From the NCBI RefSeq assembly GCF_027594745.1, contig NZ_CP110854.1, forward strand, positions 2,522,501 to 2,586,500: a DNA stretch of 64,000 nt, read 5' to 3'. The stretch comes from Saprospira grandis. GTDB taxonomy: Bacteria; Bacteroidota; Bacteroidia; Chitinophagales; Saprospiraceae. The notes under the pieces were generated by a model that worked only from the letters and a program-made list of their open reading frames with translations, searched no databases and had not been told where the DNA came from. The translations under genes were made by a program, and so were the position numbers. Position 1 is the stretch's first letter; every line of letters begins with the position of its first letter. Shown here piece by piece: positions 7,067-16,120 of the stretch.

Positions 7067-8569
7067 TTAGTCTTTAAAAGGAGGCGGATCGAGGGGAATA
7101 TCCTGATCGATCTCATTGAGGCCCTCGGGATCATCTAGGTCCTTAAATTCCTCATCTTGATCTAGATCTAGGGGAGGAAGTTCCTCGCCAAAGTTCTCGG
7201 GATATTCGGGAATCTCGGGCAGTTCTTCGGGATATTCGGGAATCTCGGGCAATTCTTCGGGCATGGGCGGAAACTCATCTCTACTTTCCTCCATCTCCAC
7301 AGGAACGGGAATATCGCCAGGCATTACATCTAAATCGGCGGGCATATCTTCTGGATTGAAGCTATACTCTTCATTGGTTGTGGGCGTGTTTGCAAATTCA
7401 TTTTCTGTAGGAGCCACAAAGCTATTGGGAATATTGGCGCCAGTAGCTGATTGCACATTGGCCAGCTCATCGTTAATCATGGCTTGCAGTTGGCTATTGA
7501 CCTGTTGGGCATCTCCAGTTTTTTCTAGTTTGCGTTGTAGTTCTAGCAGCTTGAGGGCCGCCTCAAAGCGTTGGCTAGCCTGATTGATCGAATTTTCTCT
7601 TTTGACATTGGCTAGGCGCTCTTCCATTTGCAACTTGGCGGCTTCTTCGCGGGCGCGGACCATATCGCGGGCAGAGCCGCTAATAAAGGTCTCCAAACTT
7701 TCAATCAAAGAAGTAAGGATTTTGTGCACCACTCTAGCCGAAAAACCACCCAAAAAGGCCAAAATAGGCTTATAGGTAATAAAGCCGCCTAGGCTTTGGG
7801 CGGGATTGGCCACCTCAGAGGCATCGCCACCATAAACGGTAGGATCAATAAAGATAAACTGGGCCAAAATGACTCCAGAAACGATACCGAGAATAAAGCG
7901 AATCCAATACATAGATTCGTATTTGGCATCAAAAGAGGCATTAGAAATATACTTATAGGCCTCAAAGAGGGCATAAAAAGAGGCGCCAGCTGCTGCAATA
8001 GCCAAAATAAATAGCTGGTTGAGCAGAAACTTCATGGGGGTCTCATAATCCAGGATATTCCCATTGACAGAGCGAGCATCTACCTCCTCAAACATAAAGA
8101 GCCCCAAGAAAGTCAGTAAGGCAATAATGGCCACAAAGGTCATTCGTTGAATGAGGGGAATAGGCCCTAAAAAGCGAAAAGCACTCTTCTTTTGTTCTTC
8201 CAATAACACAATAGAGCTCGGCTGAGCGGGATAAACCGCAGCGGTTAAATCCTCATGCACCATGCTCAACTGGTTAATCATATCTTCCTGAGAGGGAACA
8301 TGCAGCTCCTCGGCTTGGGCCGAGCGATGGGCCATGCCGCCCAAAGTTTGGCGGCGGCTATACTCCAGAAAAGGGTGGCTGCCATTGGCATTTCTGCTGC
8401 CATCCGAAACAGGCCCATTTTCTAGATAATCTTGATAGAGCTTAAATTTTTTGAGGCTGGCCAAGAGACCAGGGGGGAGCTTCTTACCTTCGGCCAAAGC
8501 GTGGTCAATCATCGCTTCGCACTCGAGCAAGGTCTTATCTACGGAGTTTTGATACTTTTTTTTGCCCAT
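7067..8569 (-). CDS. Integral membrane protein with coiled coil and acidic Pro/Glu tail
   Basis: This 500-residue protein is not recognised. It has a charged cytoplasmic N-terminus (about 1-130), four predicted membrane segments (MTFVAIIALLTFLGLFMF; FILAIAAAGASFYALF; FILGIVSGVILAQFIF; PILAFLGGFSARVV), then a charged helix (MVRAREEAAKLQMEERLANVK) likely to be coiled coil at about 310-365. The tail of about 120 residues is strongly acidic and contains two copies of EELPEIPEYP, encoded by a 30-bp direct repeat at 7201-7260. The architecture suggests a scaffold with a flexible acidic arm. It is followed by the OmpA-like gene and may share a function in the envelope. It is divergent from rpsO. Confidence 0.7.
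   Translation of the reverse strand: MGKKKYQNSVDKTLLECEAMIDHALAEGKKLPPGLLASLKKFKLYQDYLENGPVSDGSRNANGSHPFLEYSRRQTLGGMAHRSAQAEELHVPSQEDMINQLSMVHEDLTAAVYPAQPSSIVLLEEQKKSAFRFLGPIPLIQRMTFVAIIALLTFLGLFMFEEVDARSVNGNILDYETPMKFLLNQLFILAIAAAGASFYALFEAYKYISNASFDAKYESMYWIRFILGIVSGVILAQFIFIDPTVYGGDASEVANPAQSLGGFITYKPILAFLGGFSARVVHKILTSLIESLETFISGSARDMVRAREEAAKLQMEERLANVKRENSINQASQRFEAALKLLELQRKLEKTGDAQQVNSQLQAMINDELANVQSATGANIPNSFVAPTENEFANTPTTNEEYSFNPEDMPADLDVMPGDIPVPVEMEESRDEFPPMPEELPEIPEYPEELPEIPEYPENFGEELPPLDLDQDEEFKDLDDPEGLNEIDQDIPLDPPPFKD
7201..7260. repeat. 30-bp tandem repeat inside the acidic tail
   Basis: Two adjacent 30-bp units with one mismatch encode the doubled EELPEIPEYP motif of the membrane protein. 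Confidence 0.8.
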
Positions 8570-8711
8570 GACTGGCTTTAATTTTCGTTTTTTGGTGCAG
8601 GGATAGGGTCTTTAGCGGCCAATATTGGCCCAAAGACAAAGGAAGATAGTCGAAAATGCCTGAAAAATTGAAAAAGGCCTAAAAAAAAATTCCTTATCCC
8701 CCTATTTATCG

Positions 8712-8719
8712 TATTTTTG
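8712..8719 (+). promoter_or_regulatory. -7 box upstream of rpsO
   Basis: TATTTTTG fits TAnnTTTG. It lies 61 bases before the rpsO ATG and leaves a 5' leader in which S15 autoregulation could act. No clear -33 box. Confidence 0.4.
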
Positions 8720-8779
8720 CCCCAGCTAAGATATGATTCTCAGCAATCTTGATTAGTAAACCATTTAAAATTTTAAACA

Positions 8780-9073
8780 ATGGCAACTTACCTCTCTAAA
8801 GAGACCAAAAACGAAATTTTTGAAACTTACGCAGGCAGCGCCAGCAACACAGGTTCTGTAGAAGGCCAGGTAGCATTGCTATCTTTCCGCATCAAAAACT
8901 TGTCTGAGCACCTAAAAGCTAACCACAAAGATCACGCAACTCGTCGTTCTTTGCTCAAAATGGTTGGTCACCGTAAGTCTTTGCTCAAGTATTTGGCAAA
9001 GAAAGATATTCTCAAATATCGTGAGTTGATCGCTAAACTAGGTATCCGCGATACTTTGGGCCGCAATCAATAA
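8780..9073 (+). CDS. rpsO: 30S ribosomal protein bS15/uS15
   Basis: This 97-residue primary 16S-binding protein carries the family core: SNTGSVEGQVALLSFRI, LSEHLKANHKDHATRRSLLKMVGHR and LLKYLAKKD. The His-Lys-Asp and Arg residues contacting the 16S three-way junction are there. It is slightly longer than the E. coli protein (89). The gene uses C- and T-rich codons of a highly expressed gene, and has an A-rich upstream region with no Shine-Dalgarno, as is usual in Bacteroidota. It is followed by a terminator, element R4 and then pnp, the common rpsO-pnp order. Confidence 0.97.
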   Translation: MATYLSKETKNEIFETYAGSASNTGSVEGQVALLSFRIKNLSEHLKANHKDHATRRSLLKMVGHRKSLLKYLAKKDILKYRELIAKLGIRDTLGRNQ

Positions 9074-9086
9074 GAAACCATTGGGG

Positions 9087-9122
9087 CTTCTGCTATTTTT
9101 AGTAGAGGCCCTTTTGTTTTTT
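9087..9122 (+). terminator. Terminator after rpsO
   Basis: TTGGGGCTTCTGCT pairs with AGTAGAGGCCC (with G-U pairs) around ATTTTT and is followed by TTTTGTTTTTT. It separates rpsO from pnp. Confidence 0.65.
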
Positions 9123-9123
9123 A

Positions 9124-9235
9124 GGGGCCTCCTGCCTTCGGCAGGCGCTACGTTTCGCAGCTCGCTATTCGCTCGGCCCTTCGGCCTAACGGCCTTGGTC
9201 TGCGGCTTCGCCGCACTGCTTCACATCGCTAGGCC
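9124..9235 (-). repeat. R4: structured GC-rich intergenic element, subtype A
   Basis: Sense strand is minus, opposite to rpsO and pnp. Hairpin 1 TGCGGC-GAA-GCCGCA, hairpin 2 GGCC-GTTA-GGCC, final hairpin CCTGCC-GAA-GGCAGG. Closing stem GGCCT/AGGCC. A 5' extension to 9260 carries hairpin GGCGCGAAACGCC and TCTAGA, as beside R2. Confidence 0.87.
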
Positions 9236-9393
9236 AGGCGTTTCGCGCCTTCTAGACGCAAATAAATAAAACAGAAAACCCGCAAGCCTTTCTGTTTTTA
9301 GCCACACTTCTTGTCCGCAATACAACAAATTGCATTTTTAGCAGCAGGCTAAGGAGGTCTGCTGTCAGACGTTATCTTAAACAATTATTAGAA

Positions 9394-11637
9394 ATGGGTA
9401 AACAAATCCCTTTGAGCACCTCTGCAGTTATTGCAGGCAAGGAGTTCACACTAGAAACTGGCAAACTTGCCGCCCTTACCGATGGTTCAGTTGTACTGCG
9501 CTATGGTGACACTATGCTTTTGGCTACAGCCGTAGCTGCTGAAGAAGCCCGACCTGATCAGAGCTTTTTTCCTCTTTCAGTAGATTATCGCGAAAAATTC
9601 GCTTCTGCTGGTCGTATTCCTGGCAACTTCTTCCGTAGAGAGGCCCGCCCTTCAGAATATGAAATTCTTACTTCTCGTTTGGTAGACCGCGCTATTCGCC
9701 CGCTCTTCCCCGACCACTTCCTCAACGAGACGCAAATCTTTATCTTCCTCATCTCTGCCGATGGAGAAACCCTACCCGACGCTTTTGCGGCCTTTGCTGC
9801 TTCTGCTGCCCTTATGGTTTCTGATATTCCCTTTGCTGGACCTATCTCAGAGGTGCGCATTGCTCGCATCAATGGCGAGTTTATCGTGAACCCTTCTCGC
9901 TCAGAGCTAGAAACTGCCGATATGGAGTTTATCATTGCGGGTAGCATGGATAATATTGTTATGGTAGAAGGGGAAGCCGATGAATGCCAAGAAGAGGACC
10001 TCATCGAGGCGATCAAAGTGGCCCATGAAGCCATCAAAGAGCAATGTAAAATGCAGCTCGAGCTTCGCCAGCTAAAAGGCGTAACCGAAAACCGCCCAGT
10101 AGCGGAAAAAGAAGAAAATGAAGAGCTTAAAGCTGCTGTAGATAGCGCTTGCCGTGAAAAACTCATGGATATTGCTGGCAATCCTTCTGATAAGAAGGCC
10201 CGCAAAAATGCGTTCAAAGCACTAAAAGACGAGACCAAAGCCGCCCTAACAGAACAGTTTGGCGAAGAGGCTTGGGGCGAAATGTCTCATCTCTTCAGTG
10301 GCTACTTTGATGCCCTTAAGAAAGAATGCGCTCGTGAGGTGGTCTTGAGCAAGCAACAACGCTTGGATGGCCGTACTCCCACAGAGGTGCGTAACATCTG
10401 GTGTGAAGTAGATTATCTACCCGCTCCTCACGGTTCTGCCCTTTTCACTCGTGGAGAAACTCAATCATTGACCACCGTAACTTTGGGGTCTAAAATGGAT
10501 GAGGCCTTGATTGATACTGCACTTTCTTTGCATAATGACAACTTCTTGTTGCACTACAACTTTCCTCCTTTCTCTGTAAATGAGGTGGGACGTCCAAGAG
10601 GAACTAGCCGCCGCGAAGTAGGCCACGGTCACTTGGCTCGCCGCTCTTTGGCCCGTGTAATGCCCAAAGATTATCCTTATACTGTACGTATTGTATCAGA
10701 CATTCTAGAGTCTAACGGTTCTTCTTCTATGGCGACCGTTTGCGCAGGTTCTTTGGGCCTTATGGATGCTGGTGTACCTATCCGCAAACCTGTTTCTGGT
10801 ATTGCTATGGGCTTGATTACCGACGGTAAAGGCCGCTCTGTTGTTCTTACCGACATCCTTGGCGATGAGGACCACTTAGGGGATATGGACTTTAAAGTAA
10901 CGGGTACTGAAGATGGTATCTGTGCTGTACAGATGGATATCAAAATTGACGGCCTGGATTATGAGTTGCTTCGCACGGCCTTGCTACAAGCTCGTGAGGG
11001 ACGACTACACATCTTGGGCGTAATGAATGAGACTATGTCTGAAGCTCGTGAAGACCTCAAGCCTCAAACGCCTCGTATGGAGTTGATCATCATCGATGCC
11101 GATTATATTGGTGCCGTGATTGGTTCTGGTGGTAAGGTCATCCAAGGCCTACAGAAAGAGACCAACACTGTAGTGACCGTGAACGAAGAAGACGGTAAAG
11201 GCTATGTACACATTTCTGGCGATAAGCCCAATGTAGAGAAAGCTGCTGCCTTCATTAACGGAATTACGACCGAGCCCGAAGTAGGAGAAATCTATGATGC
11301 AAAAATCGTTAAATTGATGCCTTATGGTGCCTTTATCGAGTTTTTGCCTGGTCGTGAGGGACTCCTTCACGTTTCTGAATTGGCTTGGGAGCGCATTGAA
11401 AATGTAGAAGAAGTATTGACAGAAGGAGAGGAGATCCAAGTAAAACTACTTGAAATTGATCCTCGTACTGGAAAATTCCGCTTGTCTCGCAAGGTATTGC
11501 TCGAAAAGCCCGAAGGCTATGTAGAGCGTCCTCCTCGCGAAAAGCGTGATCGCAATGATGATCGTCGTGGCGGAGGCCGTGGAGGTGATCGTGGCGGTCG
11601 CGGTGGAGACCGCGGTGGCCGAAATAATCGCCGATAG
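9394..11637 (+). CDS. pnp: Polyribonucleotide nucleotidyltransferase
   Basis: This 747-residue phosphorolytic 3'-5' exoribonuclease has two RNase PH domains (first with PLSVDYREKFASAGRIPGNFF; second, the catalytic one, with RTPTEVRNIWCEVDYLP, FPPFSVNEVG and MDIKIDGL), a helical linker, a KH domain with IGAVIGSGGKVIQGL near residues 575-590 and an S1 domain from about 630 (GEIYDAKIVKLMPYGAFIEFLPGREGLLHVSEL). The last 40 residues are an Arg/Gly-rich tail with repeated RGG, which is not in E. coli PNPase and should add RNA affinity. It may be leadered by the 133 bases after R4. A strong terminator follows. Confidence 0.97.
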   Translation: MGKQIPLSTSAVIAGKEFTLETGKLAALTDGSVVLRYGDTMLLATAVAAEEARPDQSFFPLSVDYREKFASAGRIPGNFFRREARPSEYEILTSRLVDRAIRPLFPDHFLNETQIFIFLISADGETLPDAFAAFAASAALMVSDIPFAGPISEVRIARINGEFIVNPSRSELETADMEFIIAGSMDNIVMVEGEADECQEEDLIEAIKVAHEAIKEQCKMQLELRQLKGVTENRPVAEKEENEELKAAVDSACREKLMDIAGNPSDKKARKNAFKALKDETKAALTEQFGEEAWGEMSHLFSGYFDALKKECAREVVLSKQQRLDGRTPTEVRNIWCEVDYLPAPHGSALFTRGETQSLTTVTLGSKMDEALIDTALSLHNDNFLLHYNFPPFSVNEVGRPRGTSRREVGHGHLARRSLARVMPKDYPYTVRIVSDILESNGSSSMATVCAGSLGLMDAGVPIRKPVSGIAMGLITDGKGRSVVLTDILGDEDHLGDMDFKVTGTEDGICAVQMDIKIDGLDYELLRTALLQAREGRLHILGVMNETMSEAREDLKPQTPRMELIIIDADYIGAVIGSGGKVIQGLQKETNTVVTVNEEDGKGYVHISGDKPNVEKAAAFINGITTEPEVGEIYDAKIVKLMPYGAFIEFLPGREGLLHVSELAWERIENVEEVLTEGEEIQVKLLEIDPRTGKFRLSRKVLLEKPEGYVERPPREKRDRNDDRRGGGRGGDRGGRGGDRGGRNNRR

Positions 11638-11660
11638 TGATTAGTTAGCCGATAAAGTGA

Positions 11661-11694
11661 GCGCCCTGTTTCTATGGAAACAGGGCGCTTTTTT
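11661..11694 (+). terminator. Terminator after pnp
   Basis: GCGCCCTGTTTC-TATG-GAAACAGGGCGC followed by six T, 23 bases after the pnp stop. Confidence 0.92.
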
Positions 11695-11757
11695 ATGGGG
11701 CAGCGCATAAGCGCAAAGAAGTTGGTCCAAAATGGCCGAAGCGCAAGACTTGCATTT

Positions 11758-11879
11758 GGCCTAGCGATGTGCAGCAGTGCGGCGCAGCCGCAGACCAAGG
11801 CCGTCAGGCCGCAGGGCCGAGCGAATAGCGAGCTGCGAAACGTAGCGCCGACGACCGAAGGGAGGCGGAGGCCCCAAAA
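11758..11879 (+). repeat. R5: structured GC-rich intergenic element, subtype A
   Basis: Starts GGCCTAGCGATGTGCAG and ends GGCGGAGGCCCCAAAA. Hairpin 1 TGCGGC-GCA-GCCGCA, hairpin 2 GGCC-GTCA-GGCC. Its 5' extension (about 11734-11757) contains GCAAG-A-CTTGC and is also present next to R6. Between convergent pnp and M1 peptidase genes. Confidence 0.88.
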
Positions 11880-11883
11880 TACC

Positions 11884-13530
11884 TTAGTTATCTTGATCAC
11901 TAAGTTCTTGGACCAAGAAAAGGGCATAGACAAACTGGATATTTTTAGCCATCTTTTTGCTGATGGCTTGGCTCTGCCATTCCTCTGTTTTTGGATAAAG
12001 GGCTAGGCGTTCCTTTTGTTGATCGATTAAGAAAACAGGCATTTTAAAATCTGGGCGGCAGTTGGTCCAGCGGTAGCGGATAAAGCGTTTTCGGCCTTTT
12101 TTATAGACCTCATATTCGAGTTGAGGGATTTGGGTTTCCTCCAAATACTGTTTAAAAAAATAGCCATAATCTTGGCCCGTAAACTCCTGCACAAACTGAA
12201 TATAATCTTGGGTATTGACCGAATTGATTTTGTATTTCTGGTAAAACCCCTTGAGGCTGGCCCACCAAAGGCTATCATTTTGGAAACATTGGCGGAGGCT
12301 GTGGAGCATTTGGGCGCCCTTATAATAAATATCGGAATCATTGCCGAGGAAATTGACATTTAGAGGGCCGAGCAGAGGTTGTTTGTTCTCAATATAATTG
12401 TATTGGAATTTTAGGTAGCGTTCGGCGGCTTGGGGACCATATTTTTCCTCCATAAAAACGGCTTCCATATAAGTACAAAAGCTTTCGTGCAGCCACATCT
12501 CGCCATGATCTCGGCAGCTGACGCTATTGCCCCACCATTCGTGCCCTGTTTCATGAAGGATAATAAAATCCTCGGGCATGCCCTCGGGGTGGCGGCCAAG
12601 ATAGCCCGCTTTAAACTGGTTGCCATAGGCAATAGCCGACTGATGTTCCATGCCCAAATAGGGGGTTTCGACCAAAGCATAGCCATCATTCCAGAAGGGA
12701 TATTTGCCGAGGTACTTCTCAAAAGTAGTCAGGACCTCATGGGCCTGCTTAAATTGGGTTTTGGCCTGCTCCAGATGTTCGGGCAAGACATAATAATCCA
12801 TGGCGAGCTGGCTGCTGTCGGTAGGGGAGGTATAGCGGTCCTCGAAATGGGTATAATTGCCCACATTGAGTGTCACATTATAATTATTGATAGGGTAAGT
12901 GACCACCCAAGTATAATTGGCCACATATTGATTTTTGAAAACCGAGCGGAGTTGGCCATTAGAGACCGACATCAGGTTGGGAGGCACAATCGTCCGAATT
13001 CGCATACTATCGGGCTCATCGGATAAATGGTCCTTATTGGGCCACCAAAGGCTAGCTCCGATGCCCTCGCAAGAAACGGCCAGCCAAGGATTGCCCGTCT
13101 CGTCTTTTCGCCAAATAAACCCCCCATCCCAAGGTGGATTTTGGGCCTCAATAGGGTGACCATGATAATAGACCGTGATGACATCGGTGATGCCTGCGGG
13201 TTGCATGCTGCCAAAATCAACAAAAAAGGCATTGCCCTTCCGGTGAAAATCAAGTTTTTGACTCCCATGCAGAATGCTATCAATCTTCATGTTCTCAAAA
13301 AGGTCTAGCTGAATCATATTGAAGCCTTGCAAAACCTTATAACGAATGCTATTGAGGCCCCGAATCGACTTTTGATTAAAATCTATCTGCAAATAGAGAT
13401 CATAAAATTCTACATCATAACAAGAACGTAGCGGACTGAGCCCACCGCGCAGACTATCTGCTGCAGAAAACTGTCCTTTTGCAAAAAAGATAGTCACAAA
13501 TAAAAATAATATTGAGAGAACGTTTTTCAT
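11884..13530 (-). CDS. Secreted M1-family zinc aminopeptidase-like protein
   Basis: This 548-residue exported peptidase has a signal peptide (SILFLFVTIFFAKGQ). The zinc site is HETGHEWWGN near residue 325, followed 18 residues on by the third ligand in LHESFCTYME. This is the gluzincin M1 arrangement. The substrate loop usually read as GxMEN appears as GMEHQ (residues about 298-302), so the N-terminus-binding pocket is changed. The protein stops soon after the catalytic domain and lacks the long C-terminal helical domain of PepN. It probably degrades extracellular peptides, in keeping with a predatory or proteolytic life. Its 3' end is only 5 bases from R5. Confidence 0.9.
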   Translation of the reverse strand: MKNVLSILFLFVTIFFAKGQFSAADSLRGGLSPLRSCYDVEFYDLYLQIDFNQKSIRGLNSIRYKVLQGFNMIQLDLFENMKIDSILHGSQKLDFHRKGNAFFVDFGSMQPAGITDVITVYYHGHPIEAQNPPWDGGFIWRKDETGNPWLAVSCEGIGASLWWPNKDHLSDEPDSMRIRTIVPPNLMSVSNGQLRSVFKNQYVANYTWVVTYPINNYNVTLNVGNYTHFEDRYTSPTDSSQLAMDYYVLPEHLEQAKTQFKQAHEVLTTFEKYLGKYPFWNDGYALVETPYLGMEHQSAIAYGNQFKAGYLGRHPEGMPEDFIILHETGHEWWGNSVSCRDHGEMWLHESFCTYMEAVFMEEKYGPQAAERYLKFQYNYIENKQPLLGPLNVNFLGNDSDIYYKGAQMLHSLRQCFQNDSLWWASLKGFYQKYKINSVNTQDYIQFVQEFTGQDYGYFFKQYLEETQIPQLEYEVYKKGRKRFIRYRWTNCRPDFKMPVFLIDQQKERLALYPKTEEWQSQAISKKMAKNIQFVYALFLVQELSDQDN

Positions 13531-13834
13531 GGATCGGGAGAATTAGCTGCATTTGCAAAATTGTTGTAAAGAAGAAGGCTGTTTATGGCTGTTAGAATTT
13601 GACTGTTTTTTTGCCTATAATACTGGATGTCAGTTGTATATAGGGGGCGCTATGTCTAAGTTTTTGTTAAAAAATAGACGAACTATTCAAGAAAAGACTA
13701 AATTTGTTCTACTAGTTTAAATGATTTGAATAGTTTTTTAGCTAAAATGAGCTATCAAGATCAACCATAATTTACCAAAGTTAGGCTTTCCTCCTCTATA
13801 TAATGTATCGCCTAACTTAAAAATAAACAAGCTT
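13531..13834. other. Intergenic region with an inverted repeat
   Basis: This 304-base gap separates divergent genes. It holds a possible -7 box TAAATTTG at 13699-13706 and an inverted repeat AAGTTAGGC (13778-13786) with GCCTAACTT (13810-13818) just before the ATG at 13835. I see no gene in it. Confidence 0.5.
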
Positions 13835-15889
13835 ATGAACTGGACAAATACATTGTCTTTATTAGGGGCCTTTTGCCTCTTTTTTTCGCCGCTGATGGCC
13901 CAGAAAACCGTGCAGTTTCGCATCTCGCAGGTCTACTCCAATGTAGATGATATGGATGGCTGGGGTTCTGGCGACTCTGACCCACAATGGGATTTTGAAA
14001 TTACTGACGCTTTCGGAACTAGCGATAATGATAACCGAGAGTTTAGCGGAACCAACTGCCCAGGCTGGAGAACAATCAATAATACCTTTTTCTCCCAGGT
14101 CTATGATTGCGAAATTCCCTCTTTTACCTTTGTTTGGCGAGGCTTTGAGGATGATGGCGTTGGCTCTGATGCCAATACCGGCTATAGAACGATTAGTATC
14201 CCCGTTGCTAGCCTGAACCTCAACCAAACTACTTTTGCCACAATCAATACCTATACGGCAACCGCTAGCGGCGACCCCTGTGGTAGTGGAAGTACGGTCA
14301 CTTGGCGCATTACCCTCCAATACCGAATTACTGGCGGCGATTTATGTAAGGACGAATGTAGCGATCCTTATGTTTTGCCTACCGCCCCCGAATATGAATG
14401 TAATGGCACACAATCTACAATGGCTTTAAATGTGCCTATCCGCGCCCGCGAACCTGCCGACGCTTCTCAAAATAGCCATAGCACAGCCGGAATTTCTTGC
14501 GATATTGATGGTAGCTCTCCCGAAGATGTTTGGGTTCGTACGACTATCCCCGATTCTTCTGGAGGAGTGATTATCCAGTTTGAAAATAATGGGGGCTGCT
14601 CTGGCTTTGCCTGTTATACCAATATTGCCTACGCTTGGTATACCAGCTCTAACGGAAGCTGCTCAGGCCTACAGTATAGAGGTTGCGATGCCGTTTCTTG
14701 CTTTATTGGCTGTAGCGATGGCGAAATCCGTGTAGATGGTCGTGCCAATGAAGATGTTTGGGTCCGTATCTGGGAAGAAGATGACCAAGGTTTTGATATT
14801 ACCATTAACCAAATTCAACCGATCGCTCCCGCAGATCGCTGCTATACCGCTATGCCACTCTCTACTCTAGGCTGCAATTATCAGGCAACCTCAGACGCTT
14901 CTGGCCCCTATGCCGAACCGGATATCAGCTCTTGGACCGCAGGCGCCCACCCCGGCGGCATTTGCCAAGATGGCGATAGCGATCCCGGAACCAATACGGT
15001 CTGGTCTTCTAACGAAAATATGGTTTGGTATACTTTTGACCATACGGGCGGCCCCTTCAATATTGCTGTAGATAATATGCTCTGTACCGGTGGCGCCGCC
15101 GCTGCTCAAATTGCTGTGTTCTCTAATTCTGGTACCGCAGCTTCTCCTAGCTGCGACCTCGCCAGCGAAACAGGCTATGGCTGCTCGGTAGGTGTTGGTG
15201 CGGTCCAATTGAATATCGCTTCCTTGCCCCCAGGCAACTTTGTCTTGGTGGTAGATGGCAATGCCGGAGCCCAATGCGATTGGGTCTTTCGTGAAGCCAT
15301 CAATGGCCCTCTACTCCCTATCCAACTCAAGGAGTTTGATCTGGAGTACAAAGAGGCAAGCAATAGCGCAAAACTGAACTGGGAACTAGAGTATGAGGAA
15401 GATCAAGAAGGCTTCCTTGTCCAACGCTCTTTTGATGCTATCGACTTTGAAGATATCGATTTTATCCCCGCCTATGGCACTGCCGAATTAGATAGCCAAT
15501 ATGAGTATATCGACCAAGACCTCCCCCAAGCTCAGGTGCTTTATTATCGCTTCCGCCAAGAAATGACCGATGGAAGCTACCGACATACCAACATTAAGTC
15601 TATTACACCCGTCCAAGAGTCTGGCGTCTCTATGGTCCAAGAACTCTACCCCAACCCAGCCCAAGATGCTATCAATATCCCTTTCCATACCGTCTCTTCC
15701 GACAAAATTACAATCCAACTCTATGATATGAATGGCCGCCTAGTTAAGGATGTTTTGCAAAGCCAACAGTTCGAGGCCGGCTACCACCTCAAACAAGTCG
15801 ATATTAACGATTTGCCCAATGGCGTTTATGTGCTGCGCTTCTCCGCCGGCCAAAATACTAGCATGAAACGCTTTGTGGTCCAAAAATAG
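13835..15889 (+). CDS. Secreted surface protein with type IX (type A) sorting domain
   Basis: This 684-residue protein has a signal peptide ending in LMAQ (about residue 22). The body is Cys-, Asp- and Gly-rich with beta-sandwich character and repeated disulfide-type segments (CKDECSDPYVLP; SCDIDGSSPEDVWVRT). The last 80 residues form a type IX secretion sorting domain: LYPNPAQDAINIPF, IQLYDMNGRLV, then LPNGVYVLRF and a Lys at the end. Such proteins cross the outer membrane by the type IX system and are attached to the surface or released. The N-terminal part shares themes with the 1560-residue protein at 36017 (VEVRVV/QFRISQVYSN start, 'DVWVRT' blocks). The target is unknown; I would call it an adhesin-like protein. 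Confidence 0.85.
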   Translation: MNWTNTLSLLGAFCLFFSPLMAQKTVQFRISQVYSNVDDMDGWGSGDSDPQWDFEITDAFGTSDNDNREFSGTNCPGWRTINNTFFSQVYDCEIPSFTFVWRGFEDDGVGSDANTGYRTISIPVASLNLNQTTFATINTYTATASGDPCGSGSTVTWRITLQYRITGGDLCKDECSDPYVLPTAPEYECNGTQSTMALNVPIRAREPADASQNSHSTAGISCDIDGSSPEDVWVRTTIPDSSGGVIIQFENNGGCSGFACYTNIAYAWYTSSNGSCSGLQYRGCDAVSCFIGCSDGEIRVDGRANEDVWVRIWEEDDQGFDITINQIQPIAPADRCYTAMPLSTLGCNYQATSDASGPYAEPDISSWTAGAHPGGICQDGDSDPGTNTVWSSNENMVWYTFDHTGGPFNIAVDNMLCTGGAAAAQIAVFSNSGTAASPSCDLASETGYGCSVGVGAVQLNIASLPPGNFVLVVDGNAGAQCDWVFREAINGPLLPIQLKEFDLEYKEASNSAKLNWELEYEEDQEGFLVQRSFDAIDFEDIDFIPAYGTAELDSQYEYIDQDLPQAQVLYYRFRQEMTDGSYRHTNIKSITPVQESGVSMVQELYPNPAQDAINIPFHTVSSDKITIQLYDMNGRLVKDVLQSQQFEAGYHLKQVDINDLPNGVYVLRFSAGQNTSMKRFVVQK

Positions 15890-15913
15890 AATATAAAACT
15901 AGCCATCATAATG

Positions 15914-15951
15914 AAGCCCTAATTGCCGCTGCGCAGTTAGGGCTTTTCTTT
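15914..15951 (+). terminator. Terminator after the type IX substrate gene
   Basis: AAGCCCTAA pairs with TTAGGGCTT, followed by TTCTTTT, 25 bases after the stop at 15889. Confidence 0.75.
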
Positions 15952-15968
15952 TGATTTATCTGTTCTTT

Positions 15969-16083
15969 GGGGCCTCCTGCCTGCGGCAGGCGCTACGTTT
16001 CGGGGCTCGCAGGTCTGCTCGGCCCTTCGGCGGCTTTGCCGCCTCGGTCTGGCCTGACGGCCCCCCCTGCACATCGCTAGGCC
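15969..16083 (-). repeat. R6: structured GC-rich intergenic element, subtype A
   Basis: Sense strand is minus. Hairpin 2 GGCGGC-AAA-GCCGCC, final hairpin CCTGCC-GCA-GGCAGG, closing stem GGCCT/AGGCC. The 5' extension (16084-16110) matches that of R5 with GCAAG-A-CTTGC. Between convergent genes. Confidence 0.88.
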
Positions 16084-16120
16084 AAATGCAAGTCTTGCGC
16101 TTCGGCCATTGCCGTTTGGC

